64,000 nucleotides of DNA from Micrococcales bacterium 73-13 (GTDB taxonomy: Bacteria > Actinomycetota > Actinomycetes > Actinomycetales > Microbacteriaceae), in assembly GCA_001898855.1 (NCBI GenBank), contig MKVN01000025.1, forward strand, positions 42,714-106,713, given 5' to 3'. The position numbers and the translations under genes were made by a program. Shown here piece after piece: positions 38,124-46,961 of this stretch. Within the stretch, counting starts at the first letter, position 1, and every line of letters starts with the position of its first letter. The notes below the pieces were generated by a model. That model was not told the DNA's origin, did not search any database, and worked only from the letters and a program-made list of their open reading frames with translations.

Positions 38124-39503
38124 TCAGGCGCCGGCGTTCGCGCGGTACCGCGTCCTCGCCCACTCGTGGTACGGCGCCGGGGCGACCGTGGCGCGGATGC
38201 GCACCTGCCGGTGCACGGCGTCCGCCTGGGCCTTCTTCGACACCGGGTCCTCGCCCCAGACCACCTCGACCTCGGCGCCGTCCGGGATCGAGGCGTCGAG
38301 CGTCGCGAGCGACATGTAGTGCTGGTCGTAGGCGACGTAGCCGGCGTCGGTCGAGATGCCGACCCGCTTCCCGTCCTGCAGCACCTCGTCCATCTGGTAG
38401 AAGCCGTAGCGGGCCTTCGGCCAGTCGAGGTACTTCGCCGGGACCCCCGGCTCGAGCTGCGAGCGGACGATCGCCGCGACGTCCTCGGCGTCCCAGATCA
38501 GCGTGACCTTGCGGCGGCGCTGGTCCGCGGCGTGCCGCTCCAGCGCCTCCCGCCCGTGGAAGTCGTGGTCGAACCGCACCGACCTGCCGAGGCCGATGTC
38601 GTACGGCGTCAGGTAGTAGTCGTGCACGTCCGCGGAGTGCAGCGAGCCGCCGATCGAGCCGGCGCGCGCCGCGGGCAGCCACTCGCGGTACGCCGCGAAG
38701 TCCTCGTCGAAGATCGCGGGGAACGGCGTCGGCACCCAGCCGGACTCCAGCGGCGAGGCCGAGTACGCCTTCGCGCCGACCCGGCGGATGCCGTACGCCT
38801 CGCCGGCGGCCATGATCGCGTCGAGCACGACCTGGTGGTCCGCCCACGGCCCGTAGAACTCGAAGCCGGGCTGGCCCGCCATGCCGTGCCGGAGCGCCTT
38901 GACCGGCCGCCCCGCGATCGACACGTCGGCGATGTGGAAGAACTTGACGTCCGGGACCGGACCGCCGAAGACCTGCTCCATGACCTCGTTGGCGTGGGGC
39001 CCCTGCAGCTCGTAGCGGTAGAACGTCGGGTCCGCGCCGCCGCGCATGTGCGAGTTCGGCTCGAGCCGGGCGCGGACGTCCCTGCCGGCGGCCTGCGCGA
39101 GCTCGACGTTGTAGCGCACCCAGTCGATCAGGATGTGATGCCCGATCAGGACGAGGCCCTCCGGGCCGTCGGAGTTGTAGAACAGGATGCCGTCGCCGAT
39201 CAGGTAGCCGTCCTGGTTCACCGAGATCAGCTGCTTGGCGACGCCGGGACGGAAGGTCGCGAAGGTGTTCGGCGAGATCGACTCGAGCAGCGGGATGAGG
39301 TCGGCGCCCCCGAGGAACAACTGCGTCATGTGGTGCGACTGGTCCATCAGCGCGACCGTGGTGTTCCACGCGCGCTGCTCGTCGCGCCAGTTGGTGAACT
39401 CCGGCGCGACCGGGAAGGTGAACGCCGGCCAGTCGAGATCGCGCAGCAGCTCGACCGGGCTGCCGACGCGGGCGATGGCCTGGGCCAGGGATTCGGTGGT
39501 CAT
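38124..39503 (-). CDS. Divergent LigM-like aminomethyltransferase-fold protein (copy 3)
   Basis: A 459-residue relative of the two LigM-like proteins, more distant. The catalytic Tyr is kept (Tyr247 in GAKAYSASPLESGW), but the functional Arg is replaced: the segment reads LIGHHILIDW with His122 in its place. It probably transfers a methyl group to tetrahydrofolate from a different methoxy or N-methyl substrate. It is divergent from the branched-chain-type importer, which may bring in its substrate. The ATG at 39503 follows an AAAGG site. Confidence 0.78.
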   Translation of the reverse strand: MTTESLAQAIARVGSPVELLRDLDWPAFTFPVAPEFTNWRDEQRAWNTTVALMDQSHHMTQLFLGGADLIPLLESISPNTFATFRPGVAKQLISVNQDGYLIGDGILFYNSDGPEGLVLIGHHILIDWVRYNVELAQAAGRDVRARLEPNSHMRGGADPTFYRYELQGPHANEVMEQVFGGPVPDVKFFHIADVSIAGRPVKALRHGMAGQPGFEFYGPWADHQVVLDAIMAAGEAYGIRRVGAKAYSASPLESGWVPTPFPAIFDEDFAAYREWLPAARAGSIGGSLHSADVHDYYLTPYDIGLGRSVRFDHDFHGREALERHAADQRRRKVTLIWDAEDVAAIVRSQLEPGVPAKYLDWPKARYGFYQMDEVLQDGKRVGISTDAGYVAYDQHYMSLATLDASIPDGAEVEVVWGEDPVSKKAQADAVHRQVRIRATVAPAPYHEWARTRYRANAGA

Positions 39504-39584
39504 CAGCGACCTTTCGTTCGATGCCGTTCGGCGCCGTTGGCGCGCGGCCATGCTAGGCGCGCACGCCGCCGCGGCGCGGCGATG

Positions 39585-39601
39585 GTTCCGTTCAACAGAA
39601 C
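39585..39601. promoter_or_regulatory. Possible IclR-type operator upstream of ligM3
   Basis: GTTC-N9-GAAC (39585-39601), with an inner GTTC-AACA-GAAC, forms a dyad upstream of the likely -10 box (TAGCAT, minus strand, 39555-39550) of the divergent LigM gene. A palindrome built from GTTC/GAAC arms is compatible with IclR proteins, but the match is short. Confidence 0.3.
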
Positions 39602-39697
39602 TATCGACCCGCGCCCCCGATCCGGGCCCGCATAATCGAGACGGCCCGCGGACGGTTTGACAACGATGGCGTATCGAATCCGGCGGACCGCTTGGAA

Positions 39698-39730
39698 ATT
39701 GTCGACAATCCTGCGCGGGCTGGTTAGGCT
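39698..39730 (+). promoter_or_regulatory. Promoter of the branched-chain-type ABC operon with GntR-type operator
   Basis: The perfect palindrome ATTGTCGACAAT (39698-39709) contains a -35-like TCGACA (39702-39707). A 17-base spacer leads to a -10-like TAGGCT (39725-39730). Binding would therefore occlude the -35 box. The same core precedes galB (17824) and lies next to gntR (45314). Confidence 0.65.
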
Positions 39731-39775
39731 CGCCCCGCTCCAAGGCCCCGCCGATTCCATCAACGAGGAGGACGA

Positions 39776-40552
39776 TTGGGTGCTCGTCTGACGCTCGACC
39801 GCATCAGCCTCAGCTTCGGGGGCGTGCATGTGCTGCAGGACGTCGGCTTCGACATCGAGCCGGGCAGCATCCTCGGCCTGGTCGGCCCGAACGGGGCCGG
39901 CAAGACGAGCCTCTTCAACTGCATCAGCGGGCACTACCGCCCGAGCTCCGGCTCGATCCTGATCGACGGCGTCGAGGTGCTCGGCCAGTCCCCGGCGAGG
40001 CTCGTCCACCACGGCCTCGCCCGCACCTTCCAGCACCCCGCGCTGCAGCTGCACGCGAGCGTGCTCGACAACGTCCTGCTCGGCGGGCACACCCGGCTGC
40101 CCGGGGACGCGGTGTCCTGGGCGCTCCGGCTGCCCTACACCTGGCGCGCGGAGCGGGCGCTGCGCGACGAGGCCGTCGAGCTGCTGGAGCGCCAGGGCCT
40201 CGGCTGGGCCGCCCGGCTGTCCGCGGACGAGCTCTCGCACGGCCTGCACAAGTCGATCGAGCTCTGCCGCGCGCTCATGATGCACCCCTCGCTGCTGCTG
40301 CTCGACGAGCCCGCAGCGGGGCTCTCCCACGGCGAGGTCGAGCAGCTCATCGCGACCGTCCGGCGGCTGCGCGACGAGGACGACATGACGATCGTCGTCG
40401 TCGAGCACAACATGTCCCTGATCGCCCGGCTCACCGACCGGGTCGTCGTGCTCGACCACGGGCGCAAGCTCATGGAGGGCACCGCGGCGCAGGCGCAGGC
40501 CGATCCGCGCGTCATCGAGGCCTACCTGGGGGCGCCCGATGCCGCTGCTTGA
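39776..40552 (+). CDS. Branched-chain-type ABC transporter ATPase (LivG-like)
   Basis: A 258-residue ATPase with Walker A GPNGAGKTS and Walker B LLLLDEPAAGL. The signature segment reads LSHGLHKSIEL instead of the usual LSYGxQR, which is atypical. It starts at a TTG with a GAGGAGG site just upstream. It is the first of five genes of a LIV/HAAT-type importer. In this setting such importers often carry aromatic acids rather than leucine. Confidence 0.9.
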   Translation: MGARLTLDRISLSFGGVHVLQDVGFDIEPGSILGLVGPNGAGKTSLFNCISGHYRPSSGSILIDGVEVLGQSPARLVHHGLARTFQHPALQLHASVLDNVLLGGHTRLPGDAVSWALRLPYTWRAERALRDEAVELLERQGLGWAARLSADELSHGLHKSIELCRALMMHPSLLLLDEPAAGLSHGEVEQLIATVRRLRDEDDMTIVVVEHNMSLIARLTDRVVVLDHGRKLMEGTAAQAQADPRVIEAYLGAPDAAA

Positions 40553-41249
40553 GCTGGTCGACGTCACCGCGTTCTACGGGCCGGTCCAGGTGCTCGACGG
40601 CGTCTCGATCAGCGTGCCCGAGGGCGGCGCGGTCGGCATCCTCGGCGCGAACGGCGCCGGCAAGACGACGACGCTGCGCGCGATCAGCGGCACGGTGCGC
40701 GCGGGCGGCACGATCCGCTACCGGGATCGCTCGATCCGCGGGCTGAAGCCGGAGAGGGTCGCCTCGCTCGGCATCGCGCACGTCCCGGAGGGCCGCGGCA
40801 CCCTGGGGAACCTCACGGTCCGGGAGAACCTGATGGTCGGCGCCTATCTGCGGAAGGACCACCGGCAGGTCGCGACCGACGTCGAGTACCTGCTCGACCT
40901 GTTCCCGAACCTCCGCGAGCGCATCCGGTCGAACGCCTCCGCGCTGTCCGGCGGCGAGCAGCAGATGCTCGCGGTCTCCCGCGCCTTCATGGCCAAGCCG
41001 CGGCTGCTCATCCTCGACGAGCCCTCGCTCGGGCTCGCGCCGAGCACGGCGCGGAACGTCTACGACGCGATCGGCCGGCTGCGCCGCGAGTCCGGCATCG
41101 CGATGCTCGTCGTCGAGCAGAACGCGAACCTCGCGTTCTCCGTCGTCGACTCGGTGACCGTGCTGGAGACCGGCCGCAGCGTGCTGTCGGGGACGACGGC
41201 CGAGCTCCGGGGCGACGACGACATCCGCAGAGCGTACCTGGGGGGCTGA
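40539..41249 (+). CDS. Branched-chain-type ABC transporter ATPase (LivF-like)
   Basis: A 236-residue ATPase with Walker A GANGAGKTT, signature LSGGEQQMLAVSRA, Walker B LLILDEPSLGL and the EGRG segment typical of LivF. It overlaps the end of the LivG-like gene by 14 bases. The two ATPases form the heterodimeric motor of the importer. Confidence 0.93.
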   Translation: MPLLELVDVTAFYGPVQVLDGVSISVPEGGAVGILGANGAGKTTTLRAISGTVRAGGTIRYRDRSIRGLKPERVASLGIAHVPEGRGTLGNLTVRENLMVGAYLRKDHRQVATDVEYLLDLFPNLRERIRSNASALSGGEQQMLAVSRAFMAKPRLLILDEPSLGLAPSTARNVYDAIGRLRRESGIAMLVVEQNANLAFSVVDSVTVLETGRSVLSGTTAELRGDDDIRRAYLGG

Positions 41250-41250
41250 G

Positions 41251-42165
41251 ATGAATCCGTTCGGCACCTTCATCCAGCTCCTCGTCGACGGGCTGGCGCA
41301 GGGCTCCATCTACGGGGCGCTCGCGCTCGCCATCGTCCTCGTCAACCAGGCGACCGGCCTCGTCAACTTCGCCCAGGGCGGCATGGCGGTGCTCGGCTCG
41401 TACATCGGCCTGACCATCGGCAACCTCCTCATCCCCGGCGTCGGCTCGACCCTGGGCGTCGTCCTCGGGATCGTGGCGGCGGTCATCGCCTCGCTCGCCC
41501 TCGGCGGCGTGGTCGAGCGATTCGTGATGCGGCGCTTCGAACGGGCGGAGGAGGACACCAAGGTCGTCGCGACGATCGGGCTGCTGACGCTGATCACCGG
41601 CCTGGTCGGCCTCATCTGGGGCTTCAACCCGACGCCGTACCCCTTCTTCTTCGGCGGCAGCGAGAGCCTGCGGATCGGCGACGTCTCGATCAGCGTCTGG
41701 TCGATCGTCACCTTCACGACGATCGTCGCGCTGATGGTCGTGCTGCAGATCCTGTTCCGCGGCACCAAGTTCGGACTGGGCATGCGGGCGGTCGCCGACA
41801 ACGCGCCGTCCGCGGCGCTCGCCGGCATCCGGGTCGGCGGGCTGCGGATGGCTGGCTGGGGACTCGCCGCCGCGCTCGGCACCGTCGCCGCGATCCTGCT
41901 CGCCTCGAAGTCGCAGCTCACCCCGAACAACTTCGACGGCATCCTCGTCTACGCGCTCGCCGCGGTGGTGATCGGCGGGCTCGACTCGCCGATCGGCGCC
42001 GTCGTCGCCGCGCTCGGCATCACGATCCTGGAGTCGCTCGCCGCGGCGTACATCCCGTGGATCGGGCACGACCTCAAGGTGGTCGTGCCGTTCGTCCTCG
42101 TCTTCGTCGTGCTCATCATCCGGCCGCAAGGGCTCTTCGGACGGAGGGCGGTGGTGCGGGTATGA
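41251..42165 (+). CDS. Branched-chain-type ABC transporter permease (LivH-like)
   Basis: A 304-residue inner-membrane permease with about eight spans. The GSIYGALALAIVLVNQATGLVNFAQG opening is characteristic of LivH, and MRAVADNAPSAALAGI is the ATPase contact loop. It begins two bases after the ATPase stop and overlaps the next permease gene by four bases. Confidence 0.93.
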   Translation: MNPFGTFIQLLVDGLAQGSIYGALALAIVLVNQATGLVNFAQGGMAVLGSYIGLTIGNLLIPGVGSTLGVVLGIVAAVIASLALGGVVERFVMRRFERAEEDTKVVATIGLLTLITGLVGLIWGFNPTPYPFFFGGSESLRIGDVSISVWSIVTFTTIVALMVVLQILFRGTKFGLGMRAVADNAPSAALAGIRVGGLRMAGWGLAAALGTVAAILLASKSQLTPNNFDGILVYALAAVVIGGLDSPIGAVVAALGITILESLAAAYIPWIGHDLKVVVPFVLVFVVLIIRPQGLFGRRAVVRV

Positions 42166-43283
42166 AGGGCTACGACGCCGTCGTGTCCAACCGCTGGGTG
42201 CGCCTCGGCGCATTCCTCGTGGTCCTCGTGGTGCTCGCCGTGCTGCCGCTGGTGGCCGACCCGTTCACGAACCAGACGATCTCGCACATCGCGGTCTTCG
42301 CCGTCGCGATCCTCGGCCTCAACATCGTCATGGGCTTCACCGGCCAGGTGTCGTTGGGCCACTCGTTCTTCGTCGGGATCGGCGCCTACGCCGCGATCAT
42401 CCCGATCCGCGACTGGTGGGGAGGTCCGCTCGCCGAGGGCGCGATCGTCATCGGCTTCGTGCTGTCCGGCCTCATCCCCGGGGTGCTCGGGCTCCTCATC
42501 GCGCTGGTCACGGTGCGGCTGCGCGGACTCGCGCTGGCGATGGTCACGATCGCGCTGCCGACCATCGGCCTGCCGCTCGCGCAGAAGTTCTCCGACTTCA
42601 CCGGCGGGAACGAGGGCATCTCGATCCGGCGGCTCGACTACGTCGGCGCCGACGGACAGGTCCACAAGGGCAACCCCTTCGCCGCCGGGCCCGGGCTCGA
42701 GAACGACCAGTGGCAGTACTACATCGTGATCGCGATCGCCCTCGCGTTCTTCGCGCTCGCCTACTTCCTGGTGCGCGGCAAGTACGGGCGGGCCTTCGCG
42801 ATCGTCAGGTCGAACGAGGCGATCGCCTCCTCGATGGGCGTCTCCCCCTACCGGTACAAGGTCCTGGCGTTCACGATCGCCGCGGTCTACGGCGGCATCG
42901 CGGGCTTCCTGCTCATCGTCTGGGGCCAGTTCACCTCGTCGGAGACGCTCGCGTTCCACCACTCGATCGACCTCGTCATCGCCTCGATCGTCGGCGGCGC
43001 CGGGAGCATCGTCGGCGCGGTGCTCGGCGGCGTCTTCTACGTCACCGTGAGCCAGATCATGAACGGCCTGCAGCTGTCGATCTACACGACGCTCGTGCAG
43101 GGCGTGGTCATCATCCTCATCCTGTTCCTCCTGCCAGGGGGACTCGCGAGTCTGCCCCGCACCATCCGCCGCCTCGTGCGGCGCGGCGCCGCGGGCCACA
43201 GCGTCGAGGCCGGCCATGCGGCCGACTCGGCTTCCGGAAACACCAAGACGCAGGTCCAACCCTCGGAGGAGAGGAACACATGA
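42162..43283 (+). CDS. Branched-chain-type ABC transporter permease (LivM-like)
   Basis: A 373-residue permease with about nine to ten spans. The LNIVMGFTGQVSLGHSFFVGIGAYAA segment is the LivM signature and AIVRSNEAIASSMGVSPYRYK is the ATPase contact loop. Both ends overlap neighbours by ATGA. The C-terminal 35 residues are a charged, non-membrane tail. Confidence 0.93.
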   Translation: MKGYDAVVSNRWVRLGAFLVVLVVLAVLPLVADPFTNQTISHIAVFAVAILGLNIVMGFTGQVSLGHSFFVGIGAYAAIIPIRDWWGGPLAEGAIVIGFVLSGLIPGVLGLLIALVTVRLRGLALAMVTIALPTIGLPLAQKFSDFTGGNEGISIRRLDYVGADGQVHKGNPFAAGPGLENDQWQYYIVIAIALAFFALAYFLVRGKYGRAFAIVRSNEAIASSMGVSPYRYKVLAFTIAAVYGGIAGFLLIVWGQFTSSETLAFHHSIDLVIASIVGGAGSIVGAVLGGVFYVTVSQIMNGLQLSIYTTLVQGVVIILILFLLPGGLASLPRTIRRLVRRGAAGHSVEAGHAADSASGNTKTQVQPSEERNT

Positions 43284-44578
43284 AGACCACTCTGAGCGGC
43301 CGCCGAGCCATCGCGGTCGCCGCATCGGTCGGCGCCATCGCCCTCGTGCTCGCCGGCTGCGCGCGCGGCGGCGGCGACGTCGCCCCCACCGGCGAGGACA
43401 CCTCGGCCGCGGTCGAGCCGTCGCCGGGCATCACCGACACCACCCTCACCTTCGGTATCTCGACGCCGCTGACCGGCGCCACCGCCGGCCCCGGCAACTG
43501 CACGGTAGACGGCGCGCTCGCCTACTTCGGCACGAAGAACGCCGAGGGCGGCATCACCTTCGGCGACGGCAAGACCCGCAAGATCGAGATCAAGAGCTAC
43601 GACGACGAGTACAACCCGGAGAAGTCGGCGGCGAACTTCAACCAGATGGTCGCCGACGGCGTCTTCGCGGCCGGCCTCGGCCTCGGCACGCCGACCAACC
43701 GCGCCTGGCGCGAGGCGGCGATCGAGGCGGACGTCCCGCAGGTGCTCGTCATGACGGGCGACCCGATCTTCTCCGACCGCACCGAGTCGCCGGTCCAGCT
43801 CGGCCTGGTGCCGATCTACCAGCAGGAGGGCGCCGCCTTCGGCGAGGCCCTCGTGGCGAACGGCCAGCCGCACAAGGTCGCCGCGCTCTACCAGAACGAC
43901 GACTACGGCAAGGGCTATCTGCAGGGCTTCAAGGACGCCGTGGCCGGCAACCCGAACATCGAGATCGTCAAGGAGCTGAGCTACGAGCCCGGTCCGGCCA
44001 GCAGCACGCCGAACTACCTCGAGCCCCAGGTGACCGAGCTCGCCGGGACCGGCGCGGACGTCTTCTTCCAGGCGGTGTCGGTGACCCCGCGCGTGGTGGA
44101 GAACCTCGCGAAGGCCGCGGCGATCGGCTGGACGCCGATCTGGTTCCTGCCGTCGAACACCGCCTCCCCCGGCGGCGTGCTGACCCCCGCCGGCGTGACC
44201 GAGACGACCTACCCGGGCATCTACGCGGTCGGCTTCTCGGAGGCGGCCGCGGCGCCGCCGTTCGCCGAGTCGGAGGCCGGCAAGGCCTACTTCGCGGCGA
44301 TCGCGGAGTACGCCCAGGGCCCCGAGCAGGACGGCAAGGCGTTCCCGCACTGCGTGTGGAGCTGGATCGGCGCGCAGATCCTGGAGCAGGCGTTCGAGAA
44401 GATGACCGAGCCGACTCGCGACTCGTTCCTCGACGCGCTGTACTCGATCAAGGGCTTCGACGCGCAGTTCGCGTTCGGCTCGATCGACACCACGGTCGAC
44501 GGCCTGCCGGCCATCCAGACCGTGTCGCTGCAGAAGTTCAACGGCAAGGGCTACACCAACGTCGACGTCGTCGGCTGA
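43280..44578 (+). CDS. Branched-chain-type ABC transporter substrate-binding lipoprotein (LivK-like)
   Basis: A 432-residue periplasmic-binding-protein type I lipoprotein. The signal peptide ends in the lipobox L-A-G-Cys27, followed by an acidic linker and the TFGISTPLTGATAGPG opening of the ligand-binding fold. A paired-cysteine segment (GNCTVDGALAYF) follows. The substrate is unknown; the GntR-type operator shared with the galB operon suggests an aromatic acid. Confidence 0.92.
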   Translation: MKTTLSGRRAIAVAASVGAIALVLAGCARGGGDVAPTGEDTSAAVEPSPGITDTTLTFGISTPLTGATAGPGNCTVDGALAYFGTKNAEGGITFGDGKTRKIEIKSYDDEYNPEKSAANFNQMVADGVFAAGLGLGTPTNRAWREAAIEADVPQVLVMTGDPIFSDRTESPVQLGLVPIYQQEGAAFGEALVANGQPHKVAALYQNDDYGKGYLQGFKDAVAGNPNIEIVKELSYEPGPASSTPNYLEPQVTELAGTGADVFFQAVSVTPRVVENLAKAAAIGWTPIWFLPSNTASPGGVLTPAGVTETTYPGIYAVGFSEAAAAPPFAESEAGKAYFAAIAEYAQGPEQDGKAFPHCVWSWIGAQILEQAFEKMTEPTRDSFLDALYSIKGFDAQFAFGSIDTTVDGLPAIQTVSLQKFNGKGYTNVDVVG

Positions 44579-44593
44579 GGCGTCCCGCGCAGC

Positions 44594-44621
44594 GGAGGCC
44601 GGTCCCTCGGGGCCGGCCTCC
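44594..44621. terminator. Hairpin between livK-like and gntR genes
   Basis: GGAGGCCGG and CCGGCCTCC form a perfect nine-base stem with a ten-base loop between the convergent stops, so it can serve both strands. No clear T-run follows. Confidence 0.6.
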
Positions 44622-44636
44622 GTCGTCTCCGGGCGG

Positions 44637-45269
44637 TCAGCCCAGGGCGGCGAGGATCGCGGCGACGTCCCCGAGGTGCTCGCGCGTGGCGCGCTCGGCC
44701 GCATCGGGGTCGCGGGCGAGCACCGCGTCGATGATCGCGAGGTGCTGGGCGAGCGAGGTCGCCGCGCGGCCGGGCGCGAAGGCGAGGCGGAACTGGTGGC
44801 GCGCCGACTGCGCGTGCAGCTGCTCGAGCAGCCGCCCCGCCGTGACGTGCTCGCTGTATTCGCGGATCCGGCGGTCGAGCTCCTGGATGAGCTCGGAGTA
44901 GCCGATCAGGTCGCCGCCCCGGACGGCCGACTCGATCGCGTCGCGGAGCGCGCGCAGCTCCTCGGCGTCCTCGTCCCCGAGCTGCTCGGCGGCCTTCCGC
45001 GCGCAGAGGGCCTCCAGCCCGGCGCGCACCTCGACGATCTCGACGGCCTCGTCGACCGAGATCGAGCGCACCCGCGCGCCCCGGTTCGGCAGCCGCTCGA
45101 CCAGGCCCTCGTTCGCGAGGTTCACCAGCGCGAGTCGCACGGCGGACCGGCTCGCGCCGAACCGCGCCGTGAGGTCGGCCTCGACCAGGCGCTGGCTCGC
45201 CACGAACTCCCCGGTGAGGATCGCGTCGCGGATCCGACGGGTCAGCGTCGAATGCGCGTCCTCGGCCAT
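44637..45269 (-). CDS. GntR-family (FCD) transcriptional regulator
   Basis: A 210-residue regulator with an N-terminal winged helix (LTRRIRDAILTGEF, LTARFGASRSAVRLALVNLANEGLV) and a C-terminal helical FCD ligand domain (EVRAGLEALCARKAAEQL, later HLAIIDAVLARDPDAAE with metal-type His residues). Such proteins sense carboxylate metabolites. It is divergent from the aldehyde dehydrogenase, and a near-perfect ATTGTCGACAAT site lies in the gap. That suggests control of itself, the dehydrogenase, the importer and the galB operon. Confidence 0.9.
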   Translation of the reverse strand: MAEDAHSTLTRRIRDAILTGEFVASQRLVEADLTARFGASRSAVRLALVNLANEGLVERLPNRGARVRSISVDEAVEIVEVRAGLEALCARKAAEQLGDEDAEELRALRDAIESAVRGGDLIGYSELIQELDRRIREYSEHVTAGRLLEQLHAQSARHQFRLAFAPGRAATSLAQHLAIIDAVLARDPDAAERATREHLGDVAAILAALG

Positions 45270-45277
45270 GCACAGGA

Positions 45278-45283
45278 CGTTAC
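45278..45283 (-). promoter_or_regulatory. -10 box of gntR, leaderless type
   Basis: TAACGT on the minus strand is followed by seven bases and the gntR ATG at 45269. No ribosome-binding site is present. Confidence 0.4.
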
Positions 45284-45313
45284 TGCACGGGCGACGCGGC
45301 GGGCGTCCGTCGA

Positions 45314-45339
45314 ATTGTCGACGATCTGTCAGACGATCC
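45314..45339. promoter_or_regulatory. GntR-type operator(s) in the gntR/aldehyde dehydrogenase gap
   Basis: ATTGTCGACGAT (45314-45325) matches the palindrome at 17824 and 39698 in 11 of 12 bases. A second, weaker site of the form TGTC-A-GACGAT follows at 45327. A possible dehydrogenase -10 box (TAGCAT) lies at 45365-45370. The arrangement suits autoregulation plus control of the dehydrogenase. Confidence 0.55.
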
Positions 45340-45421
45340 TGTGCCACGGGTCGGTGCGCGGCGGTAGCATCGGACCGAGGTCGACCGGATCGACCAGATC
45401 GACCACAGAGAGGTGTGTCAG

Positions 45422-46909
45422 ATGACGGAGACGCTCGCCCCGGTGAAGACGGGGCTCTACATCGGCGGGGCGGCGCGGGAGACCGCGGAGACCCTCGCCG
45501 TCGCCGACCCCGGCAAGCCGGGCGTCGTGGTCGGCCACGCGGCCGCCGCGACCAAGCAGGACGTCGCCGACGCGATCGCCGCGGCGAAGGCCGCGTTCCC
45601 CGCCTGGTCGGCGCTCACCCCGCAGGAGCGGGCCGCGCGGATGGCCGAGGCCATCAAGGGCATCGCGGAGGCGCGCGACGACGACGCCGCGATCCTCTCC
45701 CAGGAGAACGGCAAGGTCCGCTTCGAGGCGTGGGTCGACTCCCTCGTCTTCGAGATCCGGTGGAACCTCGCGCTCGCCCTCGCCGACCGGGTCGACGAGG
45801 TCACGGTGCTCCCCCCGGCGCCGGGCATCCCCGTGGAGACGGCCGTCGCGCACTCGCCGCTCGGCGTCGTGACGATCATCGTGCCGTTCAACTGGCCGGC
45901 CGCGATCCTCGGCGCCGCGCTGCCGCACGCGCTGCTCGCGGGCAACACGGCGATCGTGAAGCCGCCGCCCACCACGCCGCTCGCGCTCAGCCGCATCGTG
46001 CAGCGCGTCGCGGAGCAGCTGCCGGCCGGCGTGCTCAACGTCATCACCGGCAAGGACTCCGAGATGACCGAGCTCATCGAGTCGCCCGACATCGCGAAGG
46101 TGTCGTTCACCGGCTCGGTCGGCGGCGGCAAGAAGATCCAGGAGCTCGCGACGAAGTCGCTGACCCGCGTCACGCTCGAGCTCGGCGGCAACGACCCGGC
46201 GATCATCCTCGACGACGCGAAGCTCGACGACACGCAGCTCGACCGGCTCTACGAGGGCATCTTCCAGACCACCGGACAGGTGTGCATGAACGCGAAGCGG
46301 ATCTACGTGCACCGCTCGCGCGTCCAGGACGTCGTCGACGGCCTGTCCGCCCGGCTGGAGAAGGTCCGGCTCGGCTACGGCCTCGACGCCGAAACGACCA
46401 TGGGCCCGCTGCACTCGCCGATCCAGAAGGCCTTCGTCGACGAGCTCATCGAGGAGGCGAAGGAGTCCGGCGCCGAGGTCCGCGAGTTCGGCGAGCTGCC
46501 CGGCGGCGACCTCGCCGGCGGCAACTTCGTCCGGCCGACGGTCGTCGTCGACCCCGACCCGGCGCTGCGGGTCGTGACGATGGAGCAGTTCGGCCCGGTC
46601 ATCCCCATCATCCCCTTCGACGACGAGGAGGAGGCGATCCGGGCGGCGAACGACACCTGGGCCGGCCTCTGCGGCTCCGTGTGGACCGAGTCGCCCGAGC
46701 GCGCCCGCAAGGTCGGCGGCCGGATCCAGGCCGGCTACATCTGGGTGAACGACCACGGCGCCACCCGCCTCGACCTGCGCGCGCCGTTCGGCGGCGTCAA
46801 GCAGTCGGGCTACGGGCGCGAGCAGGGGCTCGAGGGCATCCGGGACTTCCAGGACACCCACTCGATCGCGTTCCTCGACGAGGCGGCGCTGGCGCAGCAG
46901 GCGCACTGA
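45422..46909 (+). CDS. NAD(P)-dependent aldehyde dehydrogenase
   Basis: A 495-residue dehydrogenase. The catalytic residues are Cys288 (GQVCMN), Glu253 (TLELGGN) and Asn157 (PFNWP), and the cofactor loop FTGSVGGGKKI is standard. It oxidises an aldehyde to an acid; vanillin, syringaldehyde or another lignin-type aldehyde is the contextual guess. I chose the ATG at 45422 with an AGAGG site; a GTG three codons upstream is less likely. Confidence 0.88.
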   Translation: MTETLAPVKTGLYIGGAARETAETLAVADPGKPGVVVGHAAAATKQDVADAIAAAKAAFPAWSALTPQERAARMAEAIKGIAEARDDDAAILSQENGKVRFEAWVDSLVFEIRWNLALALADRVDEVTVLPPAPGIPVETAVAHSPLGVVTIIVPFNWPAAILGAALPHALLAGNTAIVKPPPTTPLALSRIVQRVAEQLPAGVLNVITGKDSEMTELIESPDIAKVSFTGSVGGGKKIQELATKSLTRVTLELGGNDPAIILDDAKLDDTQLDRLYEGIFQTTGQVCMNAKRIYVHRSRVQDVVDGLSARLEKVRLGYGLDAETTMGPLHSPIQKAFVDELIEEAKESGAEVREFGELPGGDLAGGNFVRPTVVVDPDPALRVVTMEQFGPVIPIIPFDDEEEAIRAANDTWAGLCGSVWTESPERARKVGGRIQAGYIWVNDHGATRLDLRAPFGGVKQSGYGREQGLEGIRDFQDTHSIAFLDEAALAQQAH

Positions 46910-46916
46910 TCCGTGG

Positions 46917-46956
46917 GACGAGGGGCCCGGGACCGCGCGGTCCCGGGCCCCTCGTC
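46917..46956. terminator. Strong hairpin after the aldehyde dehydrogenase
   Basis: An 18-base perfect stem with a four-base GCGC loop lies between the convergent aldehyde dehydrogenase and GH3 genes. It is very GC-rich with no T-run, as is common in actinobacteria, and can serve both strands. Confidence 0.75.
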
Positions 46957-46961
46957 GCGGC

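Noticed and set aside
39504..39775. A third PadR/VanR-type operator upstream of ligM3
   Set aside because: No AATACCTAT or ATAGGTATT half-site occurs there; only the GntR-type palindrome and a weak GTTC/GAAC dyad are present.
39776..44578. Calling the LIV-type operon a leucine/isoleucine/valine importer
   Set aside because: Family resemblance does not fix the ligand; the shared GntR operator and catabolic neighbours favour an aromatic acid, so the substrate is left open.
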